Assembly (NCBI RefSeq): GCF_000227135.1
Contig: NC_018255.1
Coordinates: 382,649-446,648, forward strand
Source of the DNA: Leishmania donovani
Lineage: Eukaryota; Euglenozoa; Kinetoplastea; Trypanosomatida; Trypanosomatidae
Length of the DNA stretch: 64,000 bases
Direction: 5' to 3'
The translations under genes and the position numbers were made by a program. This document shows positions 32,880 through 40,985 of the stretch, piece by piece (position 1 is the stretch's first letter; every line of letters begins with the position of its first letter). The notes beneath the pieces were generated by a model. The model ran no database searches. It saw only the letters and a program-made list of their open reading frames with translations, and had not been told where the DNA came from.

Positions 32880-32906
32880 TCGTTCTGCCCTCGCATTCTT
32901 CCACAG
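32880..32906 (+). promoter_or_regulatory. Predicted spliced-leader acceptor of the gluconokinase gene
   Basis: A C/T-rich tract at 32880-32902 ends in AG at 32905-32906. The stronger T tract at 32925-32946 cannot serve the ATG at 32949, because no AG lies between them. The upstream AG gives a 42-nt leader with no ATG in it. Confidence 0.45.
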
Positions 32907-32948
32907 CAACCGACGGCTATTTCTTTCCTTCTCTTCTTTTTTTTTTGG

Positions 32949-33713
32949 ATGTCTCGCAAGGTGAGCGCCGTGGTCGTTTGTGGGCCTTCTGGTGTCGGGA
33001 AGACGACAGTCGGCCGAAAGCTTGCAGCGCTTTTCAAGTGCCGCTTCGAGGAGGCGGATGACTATCACAGTGATGCGAACAAAGAGAAGATGCGCTCTGG
33101 GGTGCCGCTGACGGACGACGATCGTGCGCCGTGGTTGCGTCGGCTCCAGAAGGGGGTGCTCGCGCCGTGCCAGGGTCTCGGTACCGCGTCGATGGTGCTA
33201 CCCTGCTCCGCACTGCGTCGTTGTTACCGTGACGCGCTGCGGGGAATGGACTACTGCAAGAATTCCAAGGCGGCCGCCAATACGCTGCAGCACACGGACG
33301 CTTTTTTCCTGCTGCTCAGTGGAGACGTGAAGCTGATCGAGGAGCGGCTGCAGGCGCGCCAGGGACACTTCATGTCGACCTCCCTTCATGGATCGCAGAC
33401 GGCCACATCGGAGGCTCTGAAGCCAACGGAGTTGGGCTCTACAGTTGACTTGGATGACCCGCCGTCGCTGATCGCCACGGAGGCAGCCGAGCTGATTCGG
33501 ATCGCCACCACGTCGTCCCTCCGCATATCGCCCAGCCACCTCCGACAGACGCCTGGCCAGGGCAGCGGATGCTTCAGCCTCTTTCTCTTTGAGATTCATG
33601 CATGTGTCTATATTGGCTCTCTAACCCTGTCGCCCTCTGCGTTGTACTGCTCGCCTTTGATTTCTCGTCCTCCACTTCGTCCTTCTGTTGGGCGACGCCT
33701 ACCTAGACAATAA
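32949..33713 (+). CDS. gntK: Gluconokinase
   Basis: Gluconokinase phosphorylates D-gluconate with ATP to 6-phosphogluconate, which feeds the pentose phosphate pathway. The 254-residue product shows the P-loop GPSGVGKTTVG at residues 12-22. It also has the substrate-region motif EADDYHSDANKEKMRSG (35-51) with PLTDDDRAPWL directly after it. LPCSALRRCYRD, LLLSGDVKLIEERLQARQ, GHFMSTSLHGSQ and VDLDDPPSL all match family landmarks. Family members usually end near residue 180, at the helix seen here as TEAAELIRIA. The last 65 residues are hydrophobic and Pro/Ser-rich low-complexity sequence, perhaps translated former 3' untranslated region. The frame is open upstream to 32802, but those codons cross the T tract, so ATG 32949 is chosen. 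Confidence 0.88.
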   Translation: MSRKVSAVVVCGPSGVGKTTVGRKLAALFKCRFEEADDYHSDANKEKMRSGVPLTDDDRAPWLRRLQKGVLAPCQGLGTASMVLPCSALRRCYRDALRGMDYCKNSKAAANTLQHTDAFFLLLSGDVKLIEERLQARQGHFMSTSLHGSQTATSEALKPTELGSTVDLDDPPSLIATEAAELIRIATTSSLRISPSHLRQTPGQGSGCFSLFLFEIHACVYIGSLTLSPSALYCSPLISRPPLRPSVGRRLPRQ

Positions 33714-33872
33714 CGAAGCGGGCACAGCGTCACTGGTGCACGAGCTGGACGAACCCCTCACCCTGCGCACGACCACACGGTGGTGCCTGCATTCTATTCA
33801 ACGTACATGTGAAGGGGTATGCGGAAAGACGGAAGAGAGGACAATGTTTCTTTTCCCAAGCGTGCCTGCTCT

Positions 33873-34412
33873 CTGCTGCAGAGCATGGGGCCCAACAGAA
33901 CTCGGCCCGGGCCCGTCGCCGGCTAGTTTGCGTGATGCCAAGCAGCCGCACACACGTGCTACCGCAACGGCGACGCAGTCGTCGCAGCGCCACACCTGCA
34001 TCGAGCTCTATCCACCTCCACTGAGCAGGCCGCCGNNNNNNNNNNNNNNNNNNNNNNNNNNNNNNNNNNNNNNNNNNNNNNNNNNNNNNNNNNNNNNNNN
34101 NNNNNNNNNNNNNNNNNNNNNNNNNNNNNNNNNNNNNNNNNNNNNNNNNNNNNNCGCTCCAGTCCCGCTGACACTCTGCCCACCGCATGGATGGCGCACG
34201 CGTGCTCACGGTCGCAGGTCGCTCCGACGCAACGCCATTCGGAGCCTGGCTACCGACGTCAGCAGCGATGCATCGCTCTGATATCTACGTCACAGGCACC
34301 AGGCACTGGCACCATCCGAAGTGGCGCGGCATTTGGCAGGGGTAGGGAGGGGCTGCCTGGCTTTCCCAGGCAGAGAGAGTGGCAGAGGGAAGGGGAGGGG
34401 CAGTCGGCCCTG
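33873..34412 (+). repeat. SIDER-like interspersed repeat, copy 1
   Basis: On both sides of an N gap this region matches, nearly base for base, the reverse complement of 45307-45835. Without the gap it has 421 bases, and the partner adds 107 bases across the gap, giving about 528. Such length and a place downstream of a stop codon fit the SIDER short degenerate retroposons of Leishmania 3' untranslated regions. The SIDER name is an inference, since I cannot compare with the consensus. Reading frames crossing it are not considered genes. Confidence 0.65.
34036..34154. other. Assembly gap of 119 N inside repeat copy 1
   Basis: The gap falls inside the interspersed repeat. The corresponding stretch in the inverted partner is 45565-45671, 107 bases, so the true gap is probably close to that size. 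Confidence 0.95.
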
Positions 34413-35442
34413 CTATGCCGCCCATTGAAGGAGTGGGTGCCCTCCCTCCCCCGCGCCTCCTGGCCCTTCGTGGAGGGAAGAGCAGGAGAGAAAGGACAAA
34501 AAGGAACGAAAAGTCGCCAATCGTAGGGAAAGCTGGGGCGGGGCGGGGGGCGAACGCCGGCCTGCCTGCGCGTCTCTCACGTACTTTTTTGTTGCTTTCT
34601 TCCGTGTCCTCGGTAATGTCTCTTTGACACAGGTGACGCATCACTGCAGCTGCCCCCGGTGCAGCTCATCCTTCCCTGCTCCTCCTCTCCGCGTCGACAT
34701 CAGCTGTCACTGAGACATCCAAACAAGCACAAAATGAGCAGTGCAGTGGCGACGACTCATGAGCTAGTGTGAGCCACGCGCAAACACGCGCGCTTGCGCA
34801 TATGCACGCTGTTAGTGCACTGGGCTGTCATCTTTTCACCTCTCTTCGCTTGGGCTCTCGGGTGCGCGTTGCTGCCGTCAGCACGCCATGCTTCGCCTCG
34901 CCCCCTCCCCTACAGTGTCGTTGAACCGCTCTCTTAGCACGACCCCTTTTGGCAACACCTTATGTGTTTTTCTTTGGAGGGAGCTGTTTCCGGCACTGCG
35001 CGGTCTTCCCGTGTTGTGTGCTTCGAATCCGCGCGTTGATTTCAGCGAGGAGCAGAAGGAGCTTCCATGTTTTTTTTTTCCTTCTCCAGCCCCCTTCACT
35101 TCCCACCCTCTTCCTCGCCTTGCCACGGTGCGAAGAACTGGAGTTTGCCATATATGCGCATAAACACCCACACGCACAGAAGTACGATTGCGTCATAGTG
35201 GATACGTATACATAGATACACTCTAAAAAACGGTAGGCGCACAGACACCACCGAGCACCACCTCGGCTCGTTAGTGTCGCCGTTGCGTCGCCTCTCCTCC
35301 CCGCGACGTCATTGCAGACGCGAGGATAGCCCCGCAAGGCGAAATAAAAAGAAGCTGAAGACGACTGCACCATTGCTGCCAGCGGCATCACCAGCACTCT
35401 CATCACCACCATCACCACCCACCCCCTTCTAACGAGGGCACA

Positions 35443-37998
35443 ATGGCGGCCAAGAGGGAATTTTATGTGGACTTTGAGGTGAAGTTTGGGAAGACGGTCG
35501 TCTCGCTTGAGATGCCGGCCTCCGCCACTGTGCACGATCTGAAGCACAGACTGGAGGAGCAGACACACGTGCGCCTGGACAAGCAGCGACTGTTGCTCAA
35601 CCTGCCTGTTCTAAAGGCAAAGCACAGAGATCCGCCGCACGATACGGTGGTTCGCCTTCTCTTTCCGACGGAGCTGGTCAACCGCTGCGAGCAGCACGAC
35701 GGGCCTGTGGCGCAGCACGTGAAGGTGAGCGCCATGTTGCTCGGCAGTGCCGAGACGGCCCCGGCGGTGAACGTGGCGGCGACATCCGAGATATCGCGCT
35801 TGGTCGCCACCACGGTGGAGCACGACGGCAAGTGGTACCGCTGCTCCTACGCACGAGGCTATCTGCGGCAGACGGCGTACGTCTGTCGCACATGCATCGA
35901 CGAGGGGAGGGCTGACCCACAACACGCGCTCTGCCTCGCTTGCGCCGAGTTCTGCCACGGAAATCACGAGGTCGAGGAGTGGGGCGTGCGGTACTACATG
36001 CGATGCGACTGCTGCACGCAGAAGTGCTGGCGGCCTCCAGCGGATCCGGAGGCGGCGGCAGAGGCCGCCGCAGAGCGTCTAGCGGGGCTCTCTTCCTCGC
36101 CATCCGTAGCGTCCGCCCCGGCCTCCGGGTCCAAAGTGTGCGCCGTGCAGATGCACGACATTGAAGAGCGCACCACGCGCAAGCGCGCGCGTTCGACATC
36201 GCCGCTGACGCCGAAGCGCTCGCGCGGCAGCTCGCCTGTGAGTGGCATTCGCATGGCCACGATCCCGCCGGCAGACATGCCGGAGATCATCCTGCACCAC
36301 TCCACCGCCGCTGGTGCGGCGGCGGCGTCGTTAGTGAGTGCCTCGAGACCATCACAAGACGCTAGCAGGCCCCTTCCCTCGTCGTCCGCGTTCTCCCCAG
36401 GACCGTCGCCGCCCTTGGCCGCTGCCGACGAGACGGGTGCCTCGCCGAGTGCCTCGAACGGGCGGGCCTTTGTCGGCAAGCGCGCCTCTGACGGCGGCGA
36501 CGAGGGCGGCGACATCTACGGCGACCACGGCGAGGGGAAGCACAGTGACGCGCTCCCGCCACCGCTGCCGGAGCTGAGTCGCTGTGCCTTCGTTGTGGAC
36601 AGCAAGACAAAGAAGGCGCCAGTGGAGTCGGTTCTGCCAACGAATCGGCACAACCGCTACCCACGCGACCCGTTCAACTGGTGCTACTGCAAAAACGCCT
36701 ACCCCAGTGACGACCCCGAGTGCGGCGGTATTGCCTGCATGCTCTGCTGCAGCTGCTACTGGAGCACCCACATCACGAGGCTGCACACATACCAGTACCG
36801 GCGTATGCCGTGCTACGGCGATGTGCTGCTCGGCGACACGGTCGCCTTCAAGTGCAAGACATGCAACACTCACGTGTGTGTGCCGTGCCGATACCGCTGC
36901 CACAAGGACCACGACGTTGAGGAGGCGTTGGTGACCCCGTCGAAGGACGATGGCACCGACAACAGCGGGCCGGAGGGGGTAAGGTTCAGCTGCGGCTGCC
37001 GGGGGCTCTGCGCCATTGCGGAGGAGGTTCCGGCCGAGATGATCGATGATGAAAGCACATTCGACCCGATCCCAGACTCCGTGGCAACAGAGCTGATGAA
37101 TGACGATGTCTTCACCGGATTTGTGTGCGCCTACTGCATGCAGGAGCACCCATGGATGGCGACGGAAGACCCACTGAGGTGCTACCACGGCGAGCTGCCG
37201 CCGATGACACCCGCGAAGAAAGTGGTGCTTGCCTGCGGCACCAAGTCTGCAGCGCCCCACTCGGCAGACATGGAGGACTCCGACGTGTTCCCGTACCACG
37301 GGATGCTGTTGCCGGTGAACGCCTTCACGGACGGCATGACGTGCTCCTGTAGGCTGTGCCGCTCTGCTTTTGACCAGTTCGCGCCGCGCGCGACAGAGAA
37401 CGCGACGGAGATGATCATGGAGCTGCATGACCACTGCGACCACTGCGGCAAATCCGTCAAGGACCAGCAGGCCTTCATGTGCCGCACATGCGAGATGAAC
37501 CTCGACAACACCTTCTTCATCTGCAAAGATTGCAACGCGATGCGGGAGTTGCTGGTGCAGAATGGCAATCGCGTGCGGGCCTTGGCCGGTCCGCAGAACG
37601 ATGAGGCACCGCCACAGTCGGACGAGAGGGAGCAGGGGGAGGTGGGAGGGGTGGGAGGGGTGACGGCAGAAGGCTCTGAATTTGACGCAGCGATCAACAG
37701 CGCGGACGACGAGACCCTGCCCGAGGCCGGCGGGTACGACCACGATCTCTCACACGAGTTCATCGAGGACACCTTCGAAAACTTGTACGCGCTCTGCGGA
37801 ATGCAGATTCTGCAGAACATGGACCCCGAGATGCAGGAGTACGTCGCTTCTAACTGGAATCCAATGGTGAACCAGGTGGAAGTGGTGAACACCTTGTCGC
37901 AGTCGCTCGGGCAGATTCCGTTGCAGTTTGATGAGGATGAGCTGCGAGAGATGGCCGTGCTGAACCAAAAGCCCAACGAAACACAGGGGCGCATATGA
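35443..37998 (+). CDS. UBR-box protein, UBR7-like, with ubiquitin-like N-terminus
   Basis: The product has 851 residues. Residues 3-78 (FYVDFEVKFGKTVVSLEMPA start) look like a ubiquitin-like beta-grasp domain. Residues 127-197 form a Cys/His cluster (WYRCSYARGYLRQTAYVC, then CLACAEFCHGNHEVEEW and RCDCC) of the UBR-box type. A disordered linker with a basic patch follows (200-400). Residues 405-525 carry a PHD-like cluster (WCYCKNAYPSDDPECGG) and a second zinc cluster ending FSCGCRGLC. Further Cys/His clusters lie near 630-690. UBR7-type proteins pair a UBR box with a PHD-like finger and act as E3 ubiquitin ligases, nuclear in animals. Ligase activity here is inferred. The ubiquitin-like domain is not part of the usual UBR7 layout. 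Confidence 0.75.
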   Translation: MAAKREFYVDFEVKFGKTVVSLEMPASATVHDLKHRLEEQTHVRLDKQRLLLNLPVLKAKHRDPPHDTVVRLLFPTELVNRCEQHDGPVAQHVKVSAMLLGSAETAPAVNVAATSEISRLVATTVEHDGKWYRCSYARGYLRQTAYVCRTCIDEGRADPQHALCLACAEFCHGNHEVEEWGVRYYMRCDCCTQKCWRPPADPEAAAEAAAERLAGLSSSPSVASAPASGSKVCAVQMHDIEERTTRKRARSTSPLTPKRSRGSSPVSGIRMATIPPADMPEIILHHSTAAGAAAASLVSASRPSQDASRPLPSSSAFSPGPSPPLAAADETGASPSASNGRAFVGKRASDGGDEGGDIYGDHGEGKHSDALPPPLPELSRCAFVVDSKTKKAPVESVLPTNRHNRYPRDPFNWCYCKNAYPSDDPECGGIACMLCCSCYWSTHITRLHTYQYRRMPCYGDVLLGDTVAFKCKTCNTHVCVPCRYRCHKDHDVEEALVTPSKDDGTDNSGPEGVRFSCGCRGLCAIAEEVPAEMIDDESTFDPIPDSVATELMNDDVFTGFVCAYCMQEHPWMATEDPLRCYHGELPPMTPAKKVVLACGTKSAAPHSADMEDSDVFPYHGMLLPVNAFTDGMTCSCRLCRSAFDQFAPRATENATEMIMELHDHCDHCGKSVKDQQAFMCRTCEMNLDNTFFICKDCNAMRELLVQNGNRVRALAGPQNDEAPPQSDEREQGEVGGVGGVTAEGSEFDAAINSADDETLPEAGGYDHDLSHEFIEDTFENLYALCGMQILQNMDPEMQEYVASNWNPMVNQVEVVNTLSQSLGQIPLQFDEDELREMAVLNQKPNETQGRI

Positions 37999-39011
37999 AA
38001 GAATGCGCAGCAGCGGGGGTAGCGGACAGAGAGAGAGAGACAGGACGAAGCCCACGGTAACATAAAACAGCGCTGCTCATGAGAGCCGTGTACCGCTCTC
38101 ACGACCTCGCATACGCTCGATCAGCGCCTCATGCGGCAGCGCGCGGCGCACCTCGCTTGACGTTTGTGGCATGACATATTGCGTGGGCCAGCAGTTGCCG
38201 GGCAGTCGCTCAGTGTCTTTGGCCTGCATACGTATACGCTTGGGAGGAGATTTGAGTGAGCAGACCTGTGGGTATGTGTCTCTCTCGAAGTGGTGGCAGA
38301 TTGATGCCATGTGCCAGACCCGCATCACCCACCCCCACCCACACACGCACACGAAAACAAAAAAAGGCAGGGGCCATTCGACAGCGCTGAACATCGACGT
38401 GGAATGGCCCTCCTTACCCTCGTTGCCGTCTCGTTTGCCGCGCACTGTGGCGACGCGCGACGTTAAGCAGAGTCGAGAAAGGCGAAGGTATAAACTCGAG
38501 CGTCTTTCTCTTGTCTTTTGCGACGCAATGACCAAGCGAAACGTAGAAAGAGCTGCCCCTCATCCCCCTCCCCGCCCCACACGCACACAGACATCTCGCC
38601 GACATTCAAAGAAGGAAGAAAGGTGCATGCTCGATGCTTTCTTGTCCTTGTTTCACGCACTTGAGACGCGGCATCCTAGGCAACATACGGGGAAAGATAC
38701 GTGTTCCTGTATGTGGCGTATGCGCCTGATATGATGCCTGCAGCGCAGGGAAAACCGGTGAGTATGCTCGTGGAGTGCCGCTGGATAGTCCATGTAGTTT
38801 TCGTCTTTGGCCGTCAACCCCCGCAAACCCTCCACCTATCCAACCAGCCCTCTTCACCGTTTCTCGCTTCTCTGCCTCTTCCCTCCTTTGCCCTCCTTCG
38901 CGGCTTGTTGCCCCATTTGTGCTCTGCCTTGCTGCTACACAGAACCGAAGAATTCGTTGGCGAACCTTCCAAGCGATCTGGGCAAGTGGGGGACACGCAA
39001 GCGAAGAGGTG
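37999..39011. other. Spacer without a supported gene
   Basis: About 1 kb of intergenic sequence with C/T tracts. The frame of the next CDS is open from 38775, but the first 107 codons contain the pyrimidine tract and the CA repeat and are not accepted as coding. Confidence 0.5.
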
Positions 39012-39041
39012 CACCTCTCTCTTTCCACTTCCGTCTCTCAG
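39012..39041 (+). promoter_or_regulatory. Predicted spliced-leader acceptor of CFAP52
   Basis: A C/T tract at 39012-39039 is followed by AG at 39040-39041. The 54-nt leader to the ATG at 39096 has no other ATG and contains a (CA)n run at 39045-39061. Confidence 0.55.
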
Positions 39042-39044
39042 CAT

Positions 39045-39061
39045 ACACACACACACACACA
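39045..39061. repeat. (CA)n microsatellite in the CFAP52 leader
   Basis: About eight CA units lie between the predicted splice acceptor and the CFAP52 start codon. Confidence 0.9.
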
Positions 39062-39095
39062 CGCACTGCAACGTCTTGACACTCCTGTCGTAGCA

Positions 39096-40985
39096 ATGAC
39101 AGAGCACGAGAACACGCCACGACTGGAGCTCGAAGCCGCTCTCGGCTACAGCGGCAACCTGCCCGGCAGCCTGGTCGCTCACCCAGATCAGCAGCATCTG
39201 CTGTATGCCCTTGGCGCCTGCATTGTGATTCGTGACACCAACGACGCGGAAAGCTCCGAGTTTTTCTACGGCCACAATGACAAGATCAGCTGTCTCACCG
39301 TGAGCGTGTCGGGTCGCTACGTGGCGTCGGGGCAGGTGACCCACCCTGGGTTTCAGGCGGACGTCTGCATCTTCGACTTTGCGGAGCGCCGCCTCATCCA
39401 CCGCATGCTGCTGCACAAAGTGAAGGTGCAGGCGCTCGCGTTCTCGCTGGATGAGCAGTATCTGGCCTCCGTCGGAGGGCCCGACGACAACACGGTTGTC
39501 CTGTGGGACGTCAAGACAGGGCGTCCGCTCTGCGGCGCGCCTGCACACCACACCGAAACGAAGGCCGTCGCCTTCTTCAACAACAACTCTGAGAAGCTCA
39601 TCACCGGCGGTGTTGGCTCCCTGCGTGTCTGGACGGTCGATCTCGAGCAGCGGAAGATGAACCCAGTAGACATTAACATGGGCAACATGCGCCGCAGCGT
39701 GCAGACGATCTCGATCGAGAAGACGGACAAGTACGTCTACTGCGGCACCACCTCCGGAGACGTCATCTGCGCGCAGCTGCAGCAGGCCAACGTCTTCAAG
39801 ATGCAGGGGCCGCAGAAGAAGCTCTCTGGCGGCATTCTGTCCACAACCCTCACCCATACAGGCGACGTGCTGGTCGGCAGCGGTGCTGGAGAGCTGCAGC
39901 TGCTCTCGAAGATCAACCTAACGGTGCAGAATAGCACCACCGTCAACGGCGGCGTGACGGCGCTGGCCGTCATGGGGGATAACTACTACGTCGGCACGAA
40001 GACGAGCAACTTGTATTTTGTGAACGGCGGCAACTTCATGACACGACTGCGCCTCACGTGCCACAGCGAGGCGGTGCAGGACGTCGTCTTCCCCCATGGC
40101 TTCAGTTCTGTGTTTGCCACGTGCTGCGATACGGATATCCGCGTCTGGAATGCGAACTCGTGCACAGAGCTGCTGCGGATCGAGGTTTCGAACCGAACGT
40201 GCAACTGCCTGCAGTTTAGCCGCGACGGCTCGCTCATCATCTCCGGCTGGAGCGACGGTCGCATCCGCGCCTTTGGCCCGCAGTCTGGAAAGCTCGTGTT
40301 TTCCGTCGCCGACGCGCACAAGGTGGAGCAGGGGAGCCGTAGCCACAAGGTTGGCGGCAAGGTCGGTGTGACGTCGGTGTGCGCCGACAACACCGGCCAC
40401 CGCATCATCACCGGCGGCTCCGACGGCCTCGTACGTGTCTGGGCTATCCGCGGGGCCACCTGCACGCTAGAGGCTTCGATGAAGGAGCACAAGGCTGCTG
40501 TGAACGCCATTGTCATCTCGCACGATGATACCGAGTGCGTGACAGCCAGCGACGACGGCAGCTGCATCGTGTGGGACCTGACTCGCTACCTCCGGCGCAA
40601 CATCATGTACCGTCAGACCTACTTTCGCGCGTTGGAGTACTACGTTGATGATAGCCAGCTGATCACGTGCGGCAGTGACAAGTGCATTGTCTACTGGGAC
40701 TCCGTTGACTGCCACGCCATTCGCGAGGTGTGCGGCAGCCGCACCGCCGAGTTGAACTCACTATCTTTATCACCTGATGGACGGTTCTTTGTGACGGGCG
40801 GCAATGATCGCATTGTGAAGGTGTGGGACTACGATCGCGGTGAGTGCATCGCGGTGGGTCTTGCGCACAGCTGCAGCATCACCAAGGTGCGCGTATCGCC
40901 GGACGGCAAGAAGATTGTGTCCGTTGGCGATGAGGGTGCCGTCATGGTTTGGAACGTCGGCGAGCTTGCGATTGAGGGCCTCTAA
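39096..40985 (+). CDS. CFAP52: Cilia- and flagella-associated protein 52 (WDR16), WD-repeat protein
   Basis: The 629-residue product is made of WD repeats throughout, forming two beta-propellers, close to the roughly 620 residues usual for CFAP52. Visible repeats end in WD-type dipeptides: VVLWDVKTGR, LRVWTVDLEQ, IRVWNANSCT, VRVWAIRGAT, CIVWDLTRYL, IVYWDSVDCH, VKVWDYDRGE and VMVWNVGEL. The stretch VDINMGNMRRSVQ after the third repeat is also typical of the WDR16 family. CFAP52 is a microtubule inner protein of axonemal doublets and is needed for motile flagella, so the product should lie in the flagellar axoneme. The neighbours share no obvious flagellar role, as is usual in polycistronic units. 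The start is the first ATG after a clear splice site. Confidence 0.92.
   Translation: MTEHENTPRLELEAALGYSGNLPGSLVAHPDQQHLLYALGACIVIRDTNDAESSEFFYGHNDKISCLTVSVSGRYVASGQVTHPGFQADVCIFDFAERRLIHRMLLHKVKVQALAFSLDEQYLASVGGPDDNTVVLWDVKTGRPLCGAPAHHTETKAVAFFNNNSEKLITGGVGSLRVWTVDLEQRKMNPVDINMGNMRRSVQTISIEKTDKYVYCGTTSGDVICAQLQQANVFKMQGPQKKLSGGILSTTLTHTGDVLVGSGAGELQLLSKINLTVQNSTTVNGGVTALAVMGDNYYVGTKTSNLYFVNGGNFMTRLRLTCHSEAVQDVVFPHGFSSVFATCCDTDIRVWNANSCTELLRIEVSNRTCNCLQFSRDGSLIISGWSDGRIRAFGPQSGKLVFSVADAHKVEQGSRSHKVGGKVGVTSVCADNTGHRIITGGSDGLVRVWAIRGATCTLEASMKEHKAAVNAIVISHDDTECVTASDDGSCIVWDLTRYLRRNIMYRQTYFRALEYYVDDSQLITCGSDKCIVYWDSVDCHAIREVCGSRTAELNSLSLSPDGRFFVTGGNDRIVKVWDYDRGECIAVGLAHSCSITKVRVSPDGKKIVSVGDEGAVMVWNVGELAIEGL

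Larger units (their letters stand above)
33714..35442. other. Spacer containing the first interspersed repeat copy
   Basis: The spacer holds the interspersed repeat at 33873-34412 with its N gap, and then pyrimidine-rich sequence. T tracts lie near 35070-35080. An AG at 35435-35436 just before the next ATG is a possible acceptor. No gene is supported. Confidence 0.5.

Noticed and set aside
35015..35040. Short match to a tRNA B-box-like sequence
   Set aside because: No A-box or cloverleaf could be found around it.
36352..37743. Open frame of 463 codons on the minus strand
   Set aside because: It lies wholly opposite the UBR7-like gene, is His/Val/Arg-rich as expected of an antisense frame of GC-rich coding DNA, and has no domain.
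38775..39095. N-terminal extension of the CFAP52 frame
   Set aside because: The 107 codons include a pyrimidine tract, a splice acceptor and a CA repeat. The known family starts close to the ATG at 39096.
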